Positions 30,164-42,300 of a DNA stretch of 64,000 nucleotides are shown piece by piece. The stretch is from contig CBFFRP010000080.1 in assembly GCA_965644295.1 (NCBI GenBank), positions 186,001-250,000 of the forward strand, given 5' to 3'. The stretch's first letter is position 1, and the number at the start of each line of letters is the position of its first letter. Position numbers and translations under genes: made by a program. The notes under the pieces are model-generated. The model worked only from the letters and a program-made list of their open reading frames with translations. It did not search any database and was not told the origin of the DNA. This stretch comes from Paraphysomonas bandaiensis. Lineage: Eukaryota > Chrysophyceae.

Positions 30164-31762
30164 CTTTTCTCACACACAATGGACTTAATAACGTACAGGC
30201 TTATAAAAGTATATCGAACTACTGGCACGATGGTCTCTTGTCTGCGATACTCTCTCAACGAGAGGGAGGGTGGAGTCGCGTTGGAACGATAAATCGTTGG
30301 ATTGAAATTCATTCTCTCAATATCTTACGAACGAACAACGGTGCAATAAAATTGTAGGAGACAATAACACTGTCAGAGAATAAGCTTGCTAATAATGAAG
30401 TATCTGTGCTCCCTATACTTGCTGAGTGTGCTGCAAGTGAGGCCAGGCCGGTGGTTCCACCCTGATTATAATCACACACAATTGCAGTGATGTGACATGC
30501 AAATGAGAGAGAATACTGGAATACATGCCGGGAATACAACAGTCGTGTTGTTGTATGGTACGACAGTGGAGTGCATGCAATAGAGGTATACAGCAGCATA
30601 CAGCATACAGCAGCATACAGCGTACACTCTATATTGCGCTTGCAGGTGATGAACAGGTGAACAAGTGAGTGTTCGTAAGCAATGGGAGGTCGCCGCTTTC
30701 GTAATAAATTCGCTTCTCTCAACGTTTAAGTTATCTTTGTTAGCATCCTTGAAACTCGACTGCGGTAGGTAATCGACAATCAAATGTACTGAATGTGTGG
30801 GTACTCATACACAAAAGGAGATCGTAAAGTGTGTATGCATGGAAATTCATGCCGCACTACATTATGTGCAATCGCCATTATATGGTGCAACGGATGACTT
30901 AATGGCTACAGCATCAAGGCTGCTCAAGTGCAACTACTAATTTTTGCTTTGAACCGAGCATGTAAAATGGTTTATTTGAATAGTATTTGCTTTGAATGTA
31001 TGTCAATGTGATGTATTTTGATCATTTTAACTTTTTTGTCGCCTGTGCTACTGCGAATTACTTGTCATGTTTCCTTAACGAAGATAACCTTTTTGAAGTA
31101 CGTTGTAAATACTGTCGCAGATATGTAGTTGGCAGTTGTCAATTGCCAAGCAAGGTTGCACTGACAAGTAGATATTAGCCCATATCTTTTTCTAGGTTTA
31201 GAAAAACTATGAAGTCGAACCAACTTGTTCATGCAGTTCAAAAGAAAGCAATTACTTTATTACTTGAAGTTTGAAGTCATGTAATTTAGTCAACACTACT
31301 TCTATTACAACTGCATGGTCAGATATACACCAGTACTATATTCACTAAGGATACTATATATATTATTTTCAGGATATAGGAGTTTGTTTGAATCCTCAAT
31401 TTATTGACAGTTCCGACAAAAACTACCATTAAGTGTATTAAATCTTTACCAATACTTGAGTAGCTATGTCGTATGTCGTACTATATTACTTTTAGACAGA
31501 GATGGAAACACGTTGTTACGGATTAGTTAGTTATATTACTGATCAAGGCATAAGAAGAAAGAATGTCGTGTAGTCAACATTGCACCATAGGAGTAAAAGA
31601 AATGTATGGGTGATATTGCTCAACTATTCAAACTTCAAATAAGTATAACAATTACGACTGTTACGGGTTACGGGTAATGAATATATATAATGAGTGTCAT
31701 ACTAATCTGCAACTGTCAGGAGTGATTGTCCGTATGCATAAAATATCAAATGCAAAATACTA
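30164..31762. other. Intergenic region upstream of PKS A
   Basis: Contains the presumed promoter of gene A just above 30,163. There is a short imperfect tandem run of cagcatacag-type units at about 30,585-30,632. Open frames here (for example 30,309-30,722, minus) are simple in composition and have no recognisable domain. No R copy was seen. The 3' end of the gene at 31,763-32,598 abuts the region. Confidence 0.5.
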
Positions 31763-32598
31763 TTACACCATACATTTGTCCATAATATCACTAATACACT
31801 GGAAATTTGATAGAGCAGCCTCACAGATTTCATTGTTATTCGGTCTGGGTTCCATGGCAGACAGAGCTCCTTTCTTAGTAATCGGCGCATCATCAAATGG
31901 AGCAAATGCAGGCACTTCTTTGGAAACAACTTTTTTATCAGATTTGATGCGTTTCGTTGCGCGTCCTCGCTTGGTGCTTACAATCGTAAACTCCGGGGAC
32001 AGAAATGACGCCGCAATGAAAAATCGATCGTCAATAGCAGCTCGTTCCACAAGAACCATGACATCAATTACATGGCTCTTTGAATTCGAGTATTTATGTG
32101 AAATCCATCCATAGTGCCAAGCATTATGCTCCGCATTAAATTCCAGAGATATTTTTTTTCTTGTAAATCCATCGCCCGGTATTGTTTCCACACCAACACA
32201 TTCTCCTTTGATATAAGGCTTAAACTTCTCCGTTTTCGTGCGCAAATTTGACATGACTTCATGTTTAGGAACATATCTAACTGCGGACAAGCCGGCGTCA
32301 TCCTTGCATCTCAACTCTGCAATATACACCGTTTGCATCCAAAATGTATCATAATGCTGACATGCTGGACTTTTGGGTGAAATGGTCACCTCCAATATTG
32401 TCTTTAGGGAAGAGCCACAGAATCCGACTGCCGAATGGCCAGTGGATTTACAAAGAGGAAAGCATCTGCATTAAATATTTATCAGACAAATAAATTAGAA
32501 AAAGGTGTAGCCAACCTTAAAGCTTTCATTTGGTTGCTGCGGTTATTTCTCTCGTACGAGTTTTTCATATGACAGAACTCCATCGACGAATTCTGCAT
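31763..32598 (-). CDS. Unrecognised two-exon gene between the PKS genes
   Basis: Exon 1 is 32,516-32,598 (ATG start); a 50-nt intron (32,466-32,515, GTTGGC...TTAATGCAG) is followed by exon 2, 31,763-32,465, ending TAA. The join is in phase 2 and gives 261 residues. The splice is supported by the intron size matching other introns here and by an otherwise blocked frame (TAA just upstream of exon 2). The protein has a Cys-containing N-terminal part (RCFPLC, VGFCGSS) and a middle part with beta-rich stretches ending SPEFTIVSTKR. A basic cluster follows (KRGRATKRIKSDKK) that could be a nuclear localisation signal. I do not recognise the family. A nuclear regulatory role is possible only as a guess from the basic cluster and its position between the PKS genes. 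Confidence 0.7.
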
Positions 32599-34300
32599 TT
32601 TCGATAAGTAGTTAAACAAAGACAGAAGGTGTAAAAAAATAAAGAATTATGATAAGCACACTCAAATTGATCTCTAAATTATCACATTAATATACTGATT
32701 ACAAGCTTTTTCAATCCAAGCATTGATCGTATTGGCATTTTTGGTATTACGGAGGTTGGAGTGGTGGTAAGTATGCGTCACCATTTCCAATTGTATGAAT
32801 GTTCAACACAGAGATCTATTGTGTATAGTTACCGACCGGTACGTGCGATGGGTGTGGGTGTGTGGATAGGAGAAACCGCACACCTACATGAAACTGCTCT
32901 ATATTTTTTACTGCAAATCTTTCTAATCATTGCCGCTATACGTGTCAAAAAAGCGTGCAGTTATGACACGCGGGCCTGCGATATGCTCAGCAATATATGC
33001 ATATACTATGCTTATATTTAATTGTTTATATAATAAAGCCATATTACAACCAACACACACACCTCATATGATGCGTACGCGCACGACTCTCAGTCCGAGC
33101 TTCTTCATACCATACCAGAAGCAGCGATGCATGCCAGTAACTGACGGAGACTAAAAAAATTGCTCTTGCAGTGCACACACGAAACGTACAGTATGTACTG
33201 TATGTATGTATATGCGGATATGTATGCATGAATATTACATACACTCCAATGTCTACTTTTACTATACTATACCACTCACTGTCTCTTCATATATGGCGAC
33301 ATGCACTGAGCTGGAACGAAAAGAGATTAATTTAATCATACCTTCGTTTAGTTGGGCTGTCTCATTCACTGCATTGTCACTTACAGGAGAGTGATATTCA
33401 GCATTTCTCCAGTGAGATACTTGGACACTTCAGAAGTGTCTGCCCGGATGTATCAGCATTTCCATATCAGAGATACAGTCACACTCGATGCTGTTATTGA
33501 GATATCAGTGTATACGCGATATTTGTTTTTTGAGGAGTTCGTAGAGTTGAGAGAGTCACGGGTAATGATTACATATATGTTGATAGGTCCCATCAATGCA
33601 GATGTATATAGTTTTTCCTGAATGCAATAAGAGGCAGATATATGGGTTGTACACTGTTATGCTATACCAACTATCGGAATCCATCTCATTCACTGTTGTG
33701 TTGTATCATCTGGCGCTGTTGCCTATGCGCCGAAGAAAGTACAGAGAATTTTATCATTGTAACAGTCGTATACTAGATATCATACTGCAACAGTAAATAA
33801 CCTGTGCGAATCATCACTAACTAGTATAGAATACGCTTCCTCAGACGTAAATCGCACGTATCAAGTTGCCATGATAAGATTTTCATGCACTCATCAGCAC
33901 GTGGCAACTGTATATTATATTAGTTACTGCCGTTAATAAGACTTGAAGCATAATTCTCAGGGAATTTACGGATACCTATATTACGTAAAGTGGAGAACAA
34001 TACTAGCATACGTAGATGCAAGTACATGCTACGAATATGTCACGAAGCACGAAGTGTGCTGCTAGATTCTAGATTTAGTAAAGACTATTTCTGTTATCGT
34101 AGTGTAGATAAGTACAAACTGATATGTAGTAGCAGAATTGTGAAACAATTAATGAATTTCGAATTGCATTGATTGGCATATTGAAAGTCTTATTATTTGC
34201 AATAGGCGTTAAAAACGTACACCAACTTAGTAGCTCGATGAATGCTAGGCAAACTAGTTAGACCTCTACCTGTAACTAATCAGTACACGCTTTTTTTATC
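32599..34300. other. Intergenic, simple repeats only
   Basis: AT-rich spacer with gtatgta/tatgcatg runs at about 33,180-33,235 and no recognisable gene. Open frames of up to 89 codons (33,352-33,621, plus) show no domain. Confidence 0.5.
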
Positions 34301-34310
34301 CTACTATTCA

Positions 34311-34690
34311 ACGCTACGGAAGCTGCTTGTGCGTCGCCGCAAGCACCAAGGTGCGACCACTTCCGCTCTAAGTTCTTAAGGTGAACATCCCGGATGCTTG
34401 ACTTCAGCAGGCAGCCCAATACCCCGGTTACCCTTCAGGTGGGCCCTGTTCCGGATTCCCTTGAGGTGGACCCATTCCCGGATGCCTGTTTATTCATCAG
34501 GGCTCAAAGACGTCAACACAAGAGACACTTATTGGTGTCCCTTGTACCACACAAGCATTCGGCCATGAGTGGGCAGAAGAATATCTGCTGACTACGTTTG
34601 CGGCTCACATTAGTTTCCCAGAGAAATCTCTCCGGTACTTTTCCCCCAGAACTCCACGAAACGGTGCGAGTTGAGGGTTGATTGGCATAA
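34311..34690 (+). repeat. Repeat R, long copy
   Basis: Most complete copy in the window. The head 'cgctacggaag' has an outer stem CGGAAG (34,317-34,322) / CTTCCG (34,360-34,365) and the hairpin 'gcaccaaggtgc'. It is followed by several variations of a 'ccggatgcc' motif and by the body from 'gtcccttgtaccacacaagcatt' to 'ccagaactccacgaaa'. No protein is encoded. Confidence 0.75.
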
Positions 34691-34839
34691 AACCTATGAT
34701 TGGAACTACTTTTTTTTGCTGGCTTAACTATATATTGCATCTTCAGCTGTATAGCTACTGATCATAGGTGCCAACCCGTATTCTGCTAGCATAGAAAAAT
34801 ATGGACGTATGTCCACAGTCACAACATCATCCCTATACA

Positions 34840-35100
34840 AAGTCGGACTCGCACATTTTCGTGGTGTTCTGGGGGATAAGTACTGGAGAGATTTCTCTTG
34901 GAAACTAATGTGAGCCGCAAACAGACAGCAGATATTGTTCTTTCCACTCATAGCCGAATGCTTGTGTGGTACAGAGGAGACTAATATAAATGTCACTTAT
35001 GTAGAGCCCTGACGCAGATGTCAGGTGTATCAACAACAGTGAATCTCTTATTATTATCAATTGACGTTTAAGAGTCAGAACTATTTTAGCATTTCAAGTT
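34840..35100 (-). repeat. Repeat R, reverse copy with tail
   Basis: Reverse copy of the R body (34,845-34,990) followed by the tail near 35,048-35,100 in reverse. With the preceding plus-strand copy it forms an inverted pair separated by about 150 bp. Confidence 0.7.
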
Positions 35101-35130
35101 AACAAACTTTTGATTAACTCTGATAATATG

Positions 35131-35530
35131 CTACTATTTAACGCTACGAAAGCTGCTTGTGCGTCACCGCAAGAACTAAGGCAGTGAGCAAGTAAATGTT
35201 GATATACGTAATATTTTTTGGCTTCAGGATTTCCAATTCCTTACGGTGAACAGCCCGGATGGTTGACTTACCCCGGATGCCCTTGTGAGGTGGGTTCAGT
35301 CCCAGATGCCTGTTGATTCGTCAAGACGTCAACACAAGTTCACAAGTGACACTTATAATAGTGTCCCTTGTACCACACAAGCATTTGGCTATGAGTGGGA
35401 AGAAGAATATCTGCTGTCTGTTTACGGCTCACGTTAGTTTCCCAGAGAAATCTCTTCGGTACTTATCCCTCAGAACACCACAAAAAGGTGCGAGTCCGAC
35501 TTTGTTGGGTCCTTTCTACAAATCAAGCAT
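35131..35530 (+). repeat. Repeat R, direct copy with altered head
   Basis: The head 'cgctacgaaagctgcttgt' is followed by unrelated sequence where the 3' half of the stem should be, so the fold is broken. The body from 'gcccggatg' through 'gtcccttgtaccacacaag' to 'aactgt/aaaaggtgcgagtc' matches the 34.4-kb copy. Confidence 0.7.
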
Positions 35531-35709
35531 TTGGCCATAAGAAAGTCTGATTATTACTTGTTGGCTCTTTACTAGTCAGATAAAATGAAGCTAATTTATA
35601 CCACAGTATTGGTACAGGAATGACAATAATATCAGTGATGATGTTAATCTACATCTAAAAATTCTTTATTTCAGTGCTACTGTAGGTAACAAGCGAGATC
35701 ACCCTATCT

Positions 35710-36577
35710 GTTAGCGCCCCGGAACTACTTGTGTACTATTCCTGCTAGCACCAGAGTGCAACTGTTCCGGCTAATGCGTTTAGTCAGGGGGCGACCTTTA
35801 GGTAACACCTCTGTTGTATTAGAGGTCGGGCTATGCGCGGCGATACAGACGGAATGGTGTAGTAAGAAGGAGAGGAGAGTGCTGTGGGTAGTTGGGACCG
35901 CGTGGGGAATGTGATGTGTGGTGTGAGTTCGTGGGAGGGGGGCTTGGCTCGAGGACTTCTGAGGGTGGACGAGACCTTAAGGAGGTTAAGTATTGGCGAG
36001 TTGAGTGTGGTGGGCCTGTGATTGTGTTGGCTTGGTTCGGTAGTATGGGTTTTCGTTTGTGTGCTGGGAGTAAGGGCTTGAATATGCCGCCTTCCTCTGT
36101 CCTTGAGCATGCGGAGGCCGCCATTGTAAAGTGGTTGGAGTATATTTATTATTAGTTGTTCGAGCTGGTGAAACTCCTGAGGTTGTATGGCAGTGAAGAT
36201 GTGGTGGCCGAATTCGTTTGCTAGTTGGGATGCTGTGATATTACCTGTCCAGTATCTCTCAACCTGGGGGGTATTGGGATTTCAGGCTGCGGAGGAGATT
36301 TTGGTGAGAGAAGTGGAGAACCATGGTCGGAGGACTGTGGTGTTCTTGGCATTGTCAAGGGCCTGGCGGTGTTGGTGATATATCGCTTCTCTAACTTGTG
36401 CGAGGTCATGGTGAGGGCACTTTAGGACCATATTATGGGCGATGTTGTCGTGGTCATGATTGCAGTCGGTACATTTCGCTGCTGCAGTGTCTTCGTTCCC
36501 TTGTTTTCCTTTTGCTCTGTTCCGACCATTTGTATGTGAAGGTGGCGTCATCATAGGTATGGGGCGGGTCGTCGATA
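35710..36577 (-). mobile_element. GC-rich insert with a CCHC-type motif, possibly a LINE remnant
   Basis: The block starts with an R-type head at 35,719-35,770 (stem CCGGAAC/GTTCCGG). From about 35,780 to 36,577 it has a higher G+C content than its flanks, with G/T on the plus strand. On the minus strand a frame at 36,282-36,584 contains KCTDCNHDHDNIAHNMVLKC, spaced C-x2-C-x7-H-x5-C, like the zinc motif near the C-terminus of non-LTR retrotransposon proteins. The frames are broken and no reverse transcriptase core is present. At 36,578 the sequence switches abruptly to the middle of an R copy. Confidence 0.35.
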
Positions 36578-37065
36578 GAAGCATTTGGCTATGAGTGAGC
36601 AGAACACTATCTGTTGACTATATATATTATGCGGCTCACGTTAGTTTTCCGGAGAAATATCTCCGGTATTTATCCCCCAGAACTCCAAGAAAAGGTTTGA
36701 GTCCGACGTTGTTGAGGGTTGTAACACTGTCCTCCTATCTACGTAACTCTGACCCTCCCTTTAGCCTCGCAGACCCCTACCCCAAAGGGAGTTCCCTAAT
36801 TAAGTGCACCTCTTGACACTGAAGGACTACACGTCCGTGTACAGCTCTCGCACTTCCTTATAAGAACTCAAAAACACTTAAGTCAGCAGATGTCAGGTAT
36901 ATCAATATTTACTTGCTCACTGCATTTACTTTGAGTGAAAGAGTTAAAGTGATTACACCTTGTTGCTTGCAGTGCTAATAGTAGGATATCAGAGTTAAGC
37001 AATAGTTAAATTGCAATGCTACATTAGTTCTGGCTCTTAAACGTTAATTGCTAATAATAACATAT
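36578..37065 (+). repeat. Repeat R, 3' part with tail
   Basis: Begins at 'aagcatttggctatgagtg', which is the middle of the R body, then continues to 'ccagaactccaagaaaagg' and ends with the tail at about 37,005-37,062. The missing 5' half is replaced by the GC-rich block. Confidence 0.65.
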
Positions 37066-37289
37066 ATATGCACTACTATATATCATTATTAACCATAATT
37101 GTGTAAGTGTATAAGGGTAAGTAACCTAAGTACGCAACAGTACTAACATGAGCTACGAGAGAAACTACCAAATCGGGTTGTAAATGGTAATGCGAAGAAT
37201 GTCCAGAAATGGAAGGACCTATTTTAGCAAAAGAATGGATCAAGCATGGTGCAATTTGAAAACCACGCCAAGTTCCATACAAGTTGGAA

Positions 37290-37875
37290 AAAAGTTCAAG
37301 CTGAATTAACTGAAAGTGGTCCTTTAGATGATTAATCCCAAGCGAAGTGAATCATGCCAGGCTAGGGATACTTTTGTCTCATTAAAAGAAAGGTTTGGCA
37401 TCGTCTCTAAACAATCAGTTGGAGAAGAACAGCCAGATCTGGAAGATACTTCCGGCTACAATTTTGATCATTTAGTTGTCAGTACCCTGGGATGAAAATG
37501 CAGATTTTGAGAACGCAGCAGTCAAGATTCATTGTGAGAACCGAACCGTTCTGAAAAAGCACAGGTGCAATGCCTTTTATAAATGTGACGCACTTGCCGA
37601 CGATAGTGAATTTGATGAAGAGGAAGACGAGGCTATTCGTTTATTTAAGACAACCGAAAGCGCAAGAAAACACGCACCAAACTGCTAACATGATAGCGTT
37701 GCATGAAGCATTTATATAGCACTACCAATGTTAGTGAGAAATTGTTTAGCAGAGCCAAGATTATTATGTCTGATTCTTGCAAGCGAATCACACCTGGACA
37801 CCTTGAAATGCTGATGTTTCTGCGTGAAAATCGACATCATCGGCATGAGATTGTAGCTCAAACGCTATTCTAAAA
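37290..37875 (+). pseudogene. Decayed hAT-family transposase fragment
   Basis: The clearest part is at about 37,718-37,872: SEKLFSRAKIIMSDSCKR followed by ITPGHLEMLMFLREN. This matches the hAT C-terminal dimerisation motif (SE..FS.A..I...R..L.P...E.L.FL..N). Upstream, short open pieces (37,476-37,688, with an acidic EFDEEEDEA stretch) lie in other frames with stops between. No catalytic region is complete. It is most likely an old copy and not active. Confidence 0.6.
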
Positions 37876-38222
37876 AACAATAGAATTGGCAATAGCAATG
37901 CCAATAATTGGATTCGTGGTAATAGGTGATAATTTTACTTCCACTTTCGGAATTTTTCTGAAAGATATTCAGATTTTACAGGGTCTATAGGCTAAAATAT
38001 AATATGTAGTACATACTCTATACGGTGTACATATTTCATGCAATAGGCTCACTGGTTCATACGTTTTCCATAATCTCGTAGCTAGCTCGTCTATGTTGAC
38101 GCATAGAGTACACAATTGAAATACAACATATATATTATCTGAAAACGTAGACACATAAAAAACAGGACCTGAATGTGAAACCATCACTATTATTACTAAA
38201 CTGCTAGATACTTCTGCACCAT

Positions 38223-39330
38223 TTACATTGGCATATCATATATTCCAATTTTGCGATAAAGGGAACGGGCACATTCGTGAGCCAAAGCCGCCTCTGCTTC
38301 AGCATTTTCAACAGAGAAAAAATGATCACCTAGTAACTAATGATTCAGAAATATTAACTGTTATGCACGACTGCCATACCTGGAAAGCCAATGCACTCAT
38401 ACAGGAACTCAGGAGAAACAACATCCTAAATAATACAACGTAAGCGAACTTATAATACAGCAATTGATGCCCTACCCTCCATCCATTGTCCGTCGTCGTT
38501 GGATCATCTGACCCAATCACCCACAAAAAATTACAATTCAACTTCCGCTGAGATGCACCAAACTGTACCGTCCAACAATCGACATACTGCAATCCTTGAA
38601 GAAAGTACTTACTTACTTCATCAATAGCCTCTGAAGCACCCTCATTCAAGAATTGTATAAGTCCAGATGGTGCACGTCCAAAGTTACATTCCATTTGCTT
38701 TTTTAAAGTCGCTTTGACGCCAGAAACCGTTCCGTCGTCGAATCTCTTGAATTTGCAAATACTCTCAAACGTTAATCCACACAAAGAAACAACATGAGCA
38801 ACTTTATAGTGCATAATGTGCTGAAGATATTGTGTGCAATCATAAGCAAAGGCTGTTCCAAGTGAATAGCCAAATATTGCAAGTGGTACATCGTCATCCA
38901 GAATTCCTAGCTCTTTGATCGACTAAAAATTGAAATAAATTGTCGCAAAATTGTAAAAGCACAATTACTAACCAAGCACATGTCTTTCACAAGTACGTTG
39001 AAGTCTATATACGCGTCCTCGTCAGATCTGTCAAACTGACCTGCAAAAACATCATTGATGGTGTTGAACTATACTATTCGATAAGAGTGAACCTGGGATC
39101 CGTTGAACGAACACGTCAAACCCATGACGTTTCAGCACCTGGGCAAAATTATACCATGAACTCGGAATTTGCGCTTGTCCTGGACATATGACCATTCGAT
39201 ATCTGCACACATTCTTAACTCTTTATAAGTTAGATATAGGGTGCGCACCTTGCCGGTTGAGGAGAAAAATAGGCTGAAAACCATTTATTATTCCTCCAAA
39301 TATCTCCATCAGTATGACTCATTTTTTCAT
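38223..39330 (-). other. PKS B C-terminal thioesterase domain, split over six exons
   Basis: About 270 residues of alpha/beta-hydrolase type resembling RifR/GrsT thioesterases. In order: NKWFSAYFSPQPAR, then RMVICPGQ (first strand), FVQRIPGQ, nucleophile motif IFGYSLGTAFAYD (exon 4), VIGSDDP with the acidic residue, and FPGDHFFSVE with the catalytic His (across exons 5-6). The protein ends IYDMPM at TAA 38,223-38,225. All three catalytic residues are present. Known relatives hydrolyse acyl-ACP chains; whether this one releases a free acid or a lactone cannot be told. Confidence 0.85.
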
Positions 39331-42300
39331 CTGCAATCGGTAAGTCTGAAAGTGTACAACTAGACCTAAGCACATCAAGATGCGACTTATTGAGTCCTTT
39401 GATGAATTTCGCGATGTCACTCACAGTTGGATATGTGAAGAGAAGCGTCGGTGGTAACTTTACTTTGAAGGCAAGTGCTAATTGTCCAGCTAGTTCAGTC
39501 ACACCCAAAGAATCAAGACCATAGTCCAGCAACTGTGCATCATTAGATACATCTGAAGATTCTAGCAATGGTAATACAACTGATCGAACTGTACTAACAA
39601 CATCATCAATGCTGATAGAGCATATATCCGAGTTACTACTCATTGGTGTTATCCTACTACAACTCTGTTCAAAAAGTCCGGAAAAATACGACTCTTCAGA
39701 AACGTCATTGCTTAATAAATGATACCTCATTAATATACCCATCGCTGAAAATACCAATGATCCATCGATAGATAATATGCTGCATTTGTATGTAACACCA
39801 CCGTCCGATAATACCATGCGTTTCACATGCACGGTACAGATACCAGATGTAGATAACTTCCCCAGAGCAGCGGAAAACACTCGCACATCTTCAACCGCAA
39901 TTGCTACTCCAGGAATGCATTCGGGATTACCTCCATTATATTTTGACAGCAATGATGACATCAATATACTTATCTCAATCAGCTGAGGTGGAAGCAAGTA
40001 TGCTTCCCACAGAACTGATCCAGCTACACTCATATCTGCAATAGCCTCGGAACAATCCTCAGCAATATAAACGTTCCGCAACAGCCGAAAACTCGGACCA
40101 AGATGTACCCCACCATTGGAGTACTTTTCGTAAAAGTCATCGACGTTGACTCTCACCGAACAAATAGACTGTGCGATTGATATCATATCAGGTGTATCTG
40201 GAACAGGGGAGTTATTCACGATATCGTCGCCACATACGAAACATTGCGCACATAGTGCGCGACTATCATCCTCACTATCGACGTACAAACTAAGTAAACC
40301 ATCACTGTCACACACGCACCAAAGGGTGGTAACCAAAGAGTTATCATAACTACTTTCAGCAACACTACTCACTGCAACAGGTTGAAGAATAGCGACGTCT
40401 CTAATTCTGGTTGTGGTGCTGTTTTTGGTTCTCGACGATAACTTTGACCACCGATGAGCAGCAGCACAAAATATTTCAATAATAGCTCCAGGTGGAAGTA
40501 CTATAATATCACGTATTGAATAGTCTTTCAGCCAATCCTCTATTATTCCGCGATGTAATCTGATTCGGAATGTTGCATTACCAGAAAACGAGTCCACTGA
40601 CATCTCTTGTAACAATCTATGGCATTTCTCAAAGTACTGGTAGCGTTTCTTTTTCTGTCCTAATAGAGAATAATTGTTCACGGAATCTTTTCCAGAAATC
40701 CACAGAAATGAAGTGCTACCACCATCAATCGAATATCCACGCATCAACTGCTTACCCATGCGGCTCAATGTAGAATCTGCACCCATCTCAACAAACACGC
40801 AATCACCATCACGACTCTCTCCAGTAAAACATACCTCCACCGCTGACTCATACAACACTGGCTGCAATATATGCTTCAACCAATATGACGATGATATTAA
40901 CTCCTCATCCGCATAATGTCCCGTCACAGTAGACACAAACTTAATCGTCGGAAGATTAAACTGTACTAATAGCAACTCCTTCTCATAAGCAGAAATAATA
41001 TCTGCCATCAACGGAGAGTGAAATGCCCTCGATACCTTCAACTGACGATGGCTCATATTCATCAAACCAGTGCTGTTCAACACTTTCTGAACTCCATCCA
41101 CAGACCCGGATACTACCACACTACGAGGTCCATTCACTGCAGCCACAGACACTTCGTTCATCAAACCTGAATCAGAGATTGCACTGATTACCTCATCAGC
41201 TGTTGCTCGGACGGCATACATGCAACCCACACATCCATCACTCTCCTGCATCAAGCGACCACGTATACACACCAGTCGCAAACTATCCTCCAATGACAAA
41301 ACTCCGCTGACAATAGCAGCTGCATACTCTCCTAGACTGTGACCCATCACTGCAGCTGGGCGAATACCCCGTGACAACCATACCTGGCTTAGACAATACT
41401 CAAGAGCCACCAGTATAGGCTGAGAGTACACAGTCTCCGAAAGGTGCCCCGCTGCACTAATCTCAGTCAAACTGCCACAGATCCCAGGATACAATAACTC
41501 AGATGCACCTACACCCAAATGGGATCGGAGAATATCATCACACCGACTCATAGCGTCACGAAATGTGGACTCCGACTCATACATATCGCGTAATGCGTCA
41601 ACACTGAGAGTCCCCTGTCCAGCAAACTGCCACACCATACCCGCTATACATGTCTCTGATGTCGTATCTGATGCGAATTGGCTGCTAGAAATTATAACAG
41701 GCGATCGGGAGTGAGATACAGGAGCTTCCTCCAATATCACATGAGATATTGTGCCGCTATAACCAAATGAACTCACTCCAGCTAACAAAGGACGATCCCC
41801 ATGTCGAACCAATGGTGTAGGTTCCATGGGAAACGAAATTGGACTGCCTGATACAGATGCTGCCACCTTCGAGTTCAACTCACGCAGCTGGGCATTTGGA
41901 GGAGCTTGCTTATGATGAAGTGCCAATATAGCCGATAGTATACCTCCTATACCTGCTGCTGCCTCCATGTGACCGATATTCGCTTTTACACTCGAAACAT
42001 ACAATGTATTCTCTTCACTCCGCCCATGACCATACACCGACGATAAAGCCTCCGTCTCAATAGGATCACCTAGTTTCGTCCCAGTGCCGTGAGCCTCAAT
42101 AATAGATACATCACCAGCATCCACACCAGCATCTGATAATGCCGCACGAAGAAGCTGCTCCTGGGCAAGACCATTGGGGGCTGTCAAACTAGCACTCTTA
42201 CCGTCCTGCATCACTGCTGACCCTCGTACAACTGCATATATACCATCATTATCTCGTTCAGCATCACTCAATCGTTTCAACACCAAGGCGCCACAGCCCT

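Noticed and set aside
30309-30722. A 137-codon minus-strand frame upstream of PKS A
   Set aside because: It runs through short tandem repeats and is rich in Cys, Tyr and Ser from simple sequence; there are no introns or motifs to support it.
34311-34370. Hammerhead ribozyme in the head of repeat R
   Set aside because: A CGAAA-like string is present in some copies, but the CUGANGA core is missing and the stem arrangement does not fit.
39230-39300. TAA at 39,230 as the real C-terminus of PKS B
   Set aside because: The last residues before it are the first strand of a thioesterase, a good donor (AAG|GTGCGC) lies just upstream, and spliced exons restore the full catalytic triad in frame.
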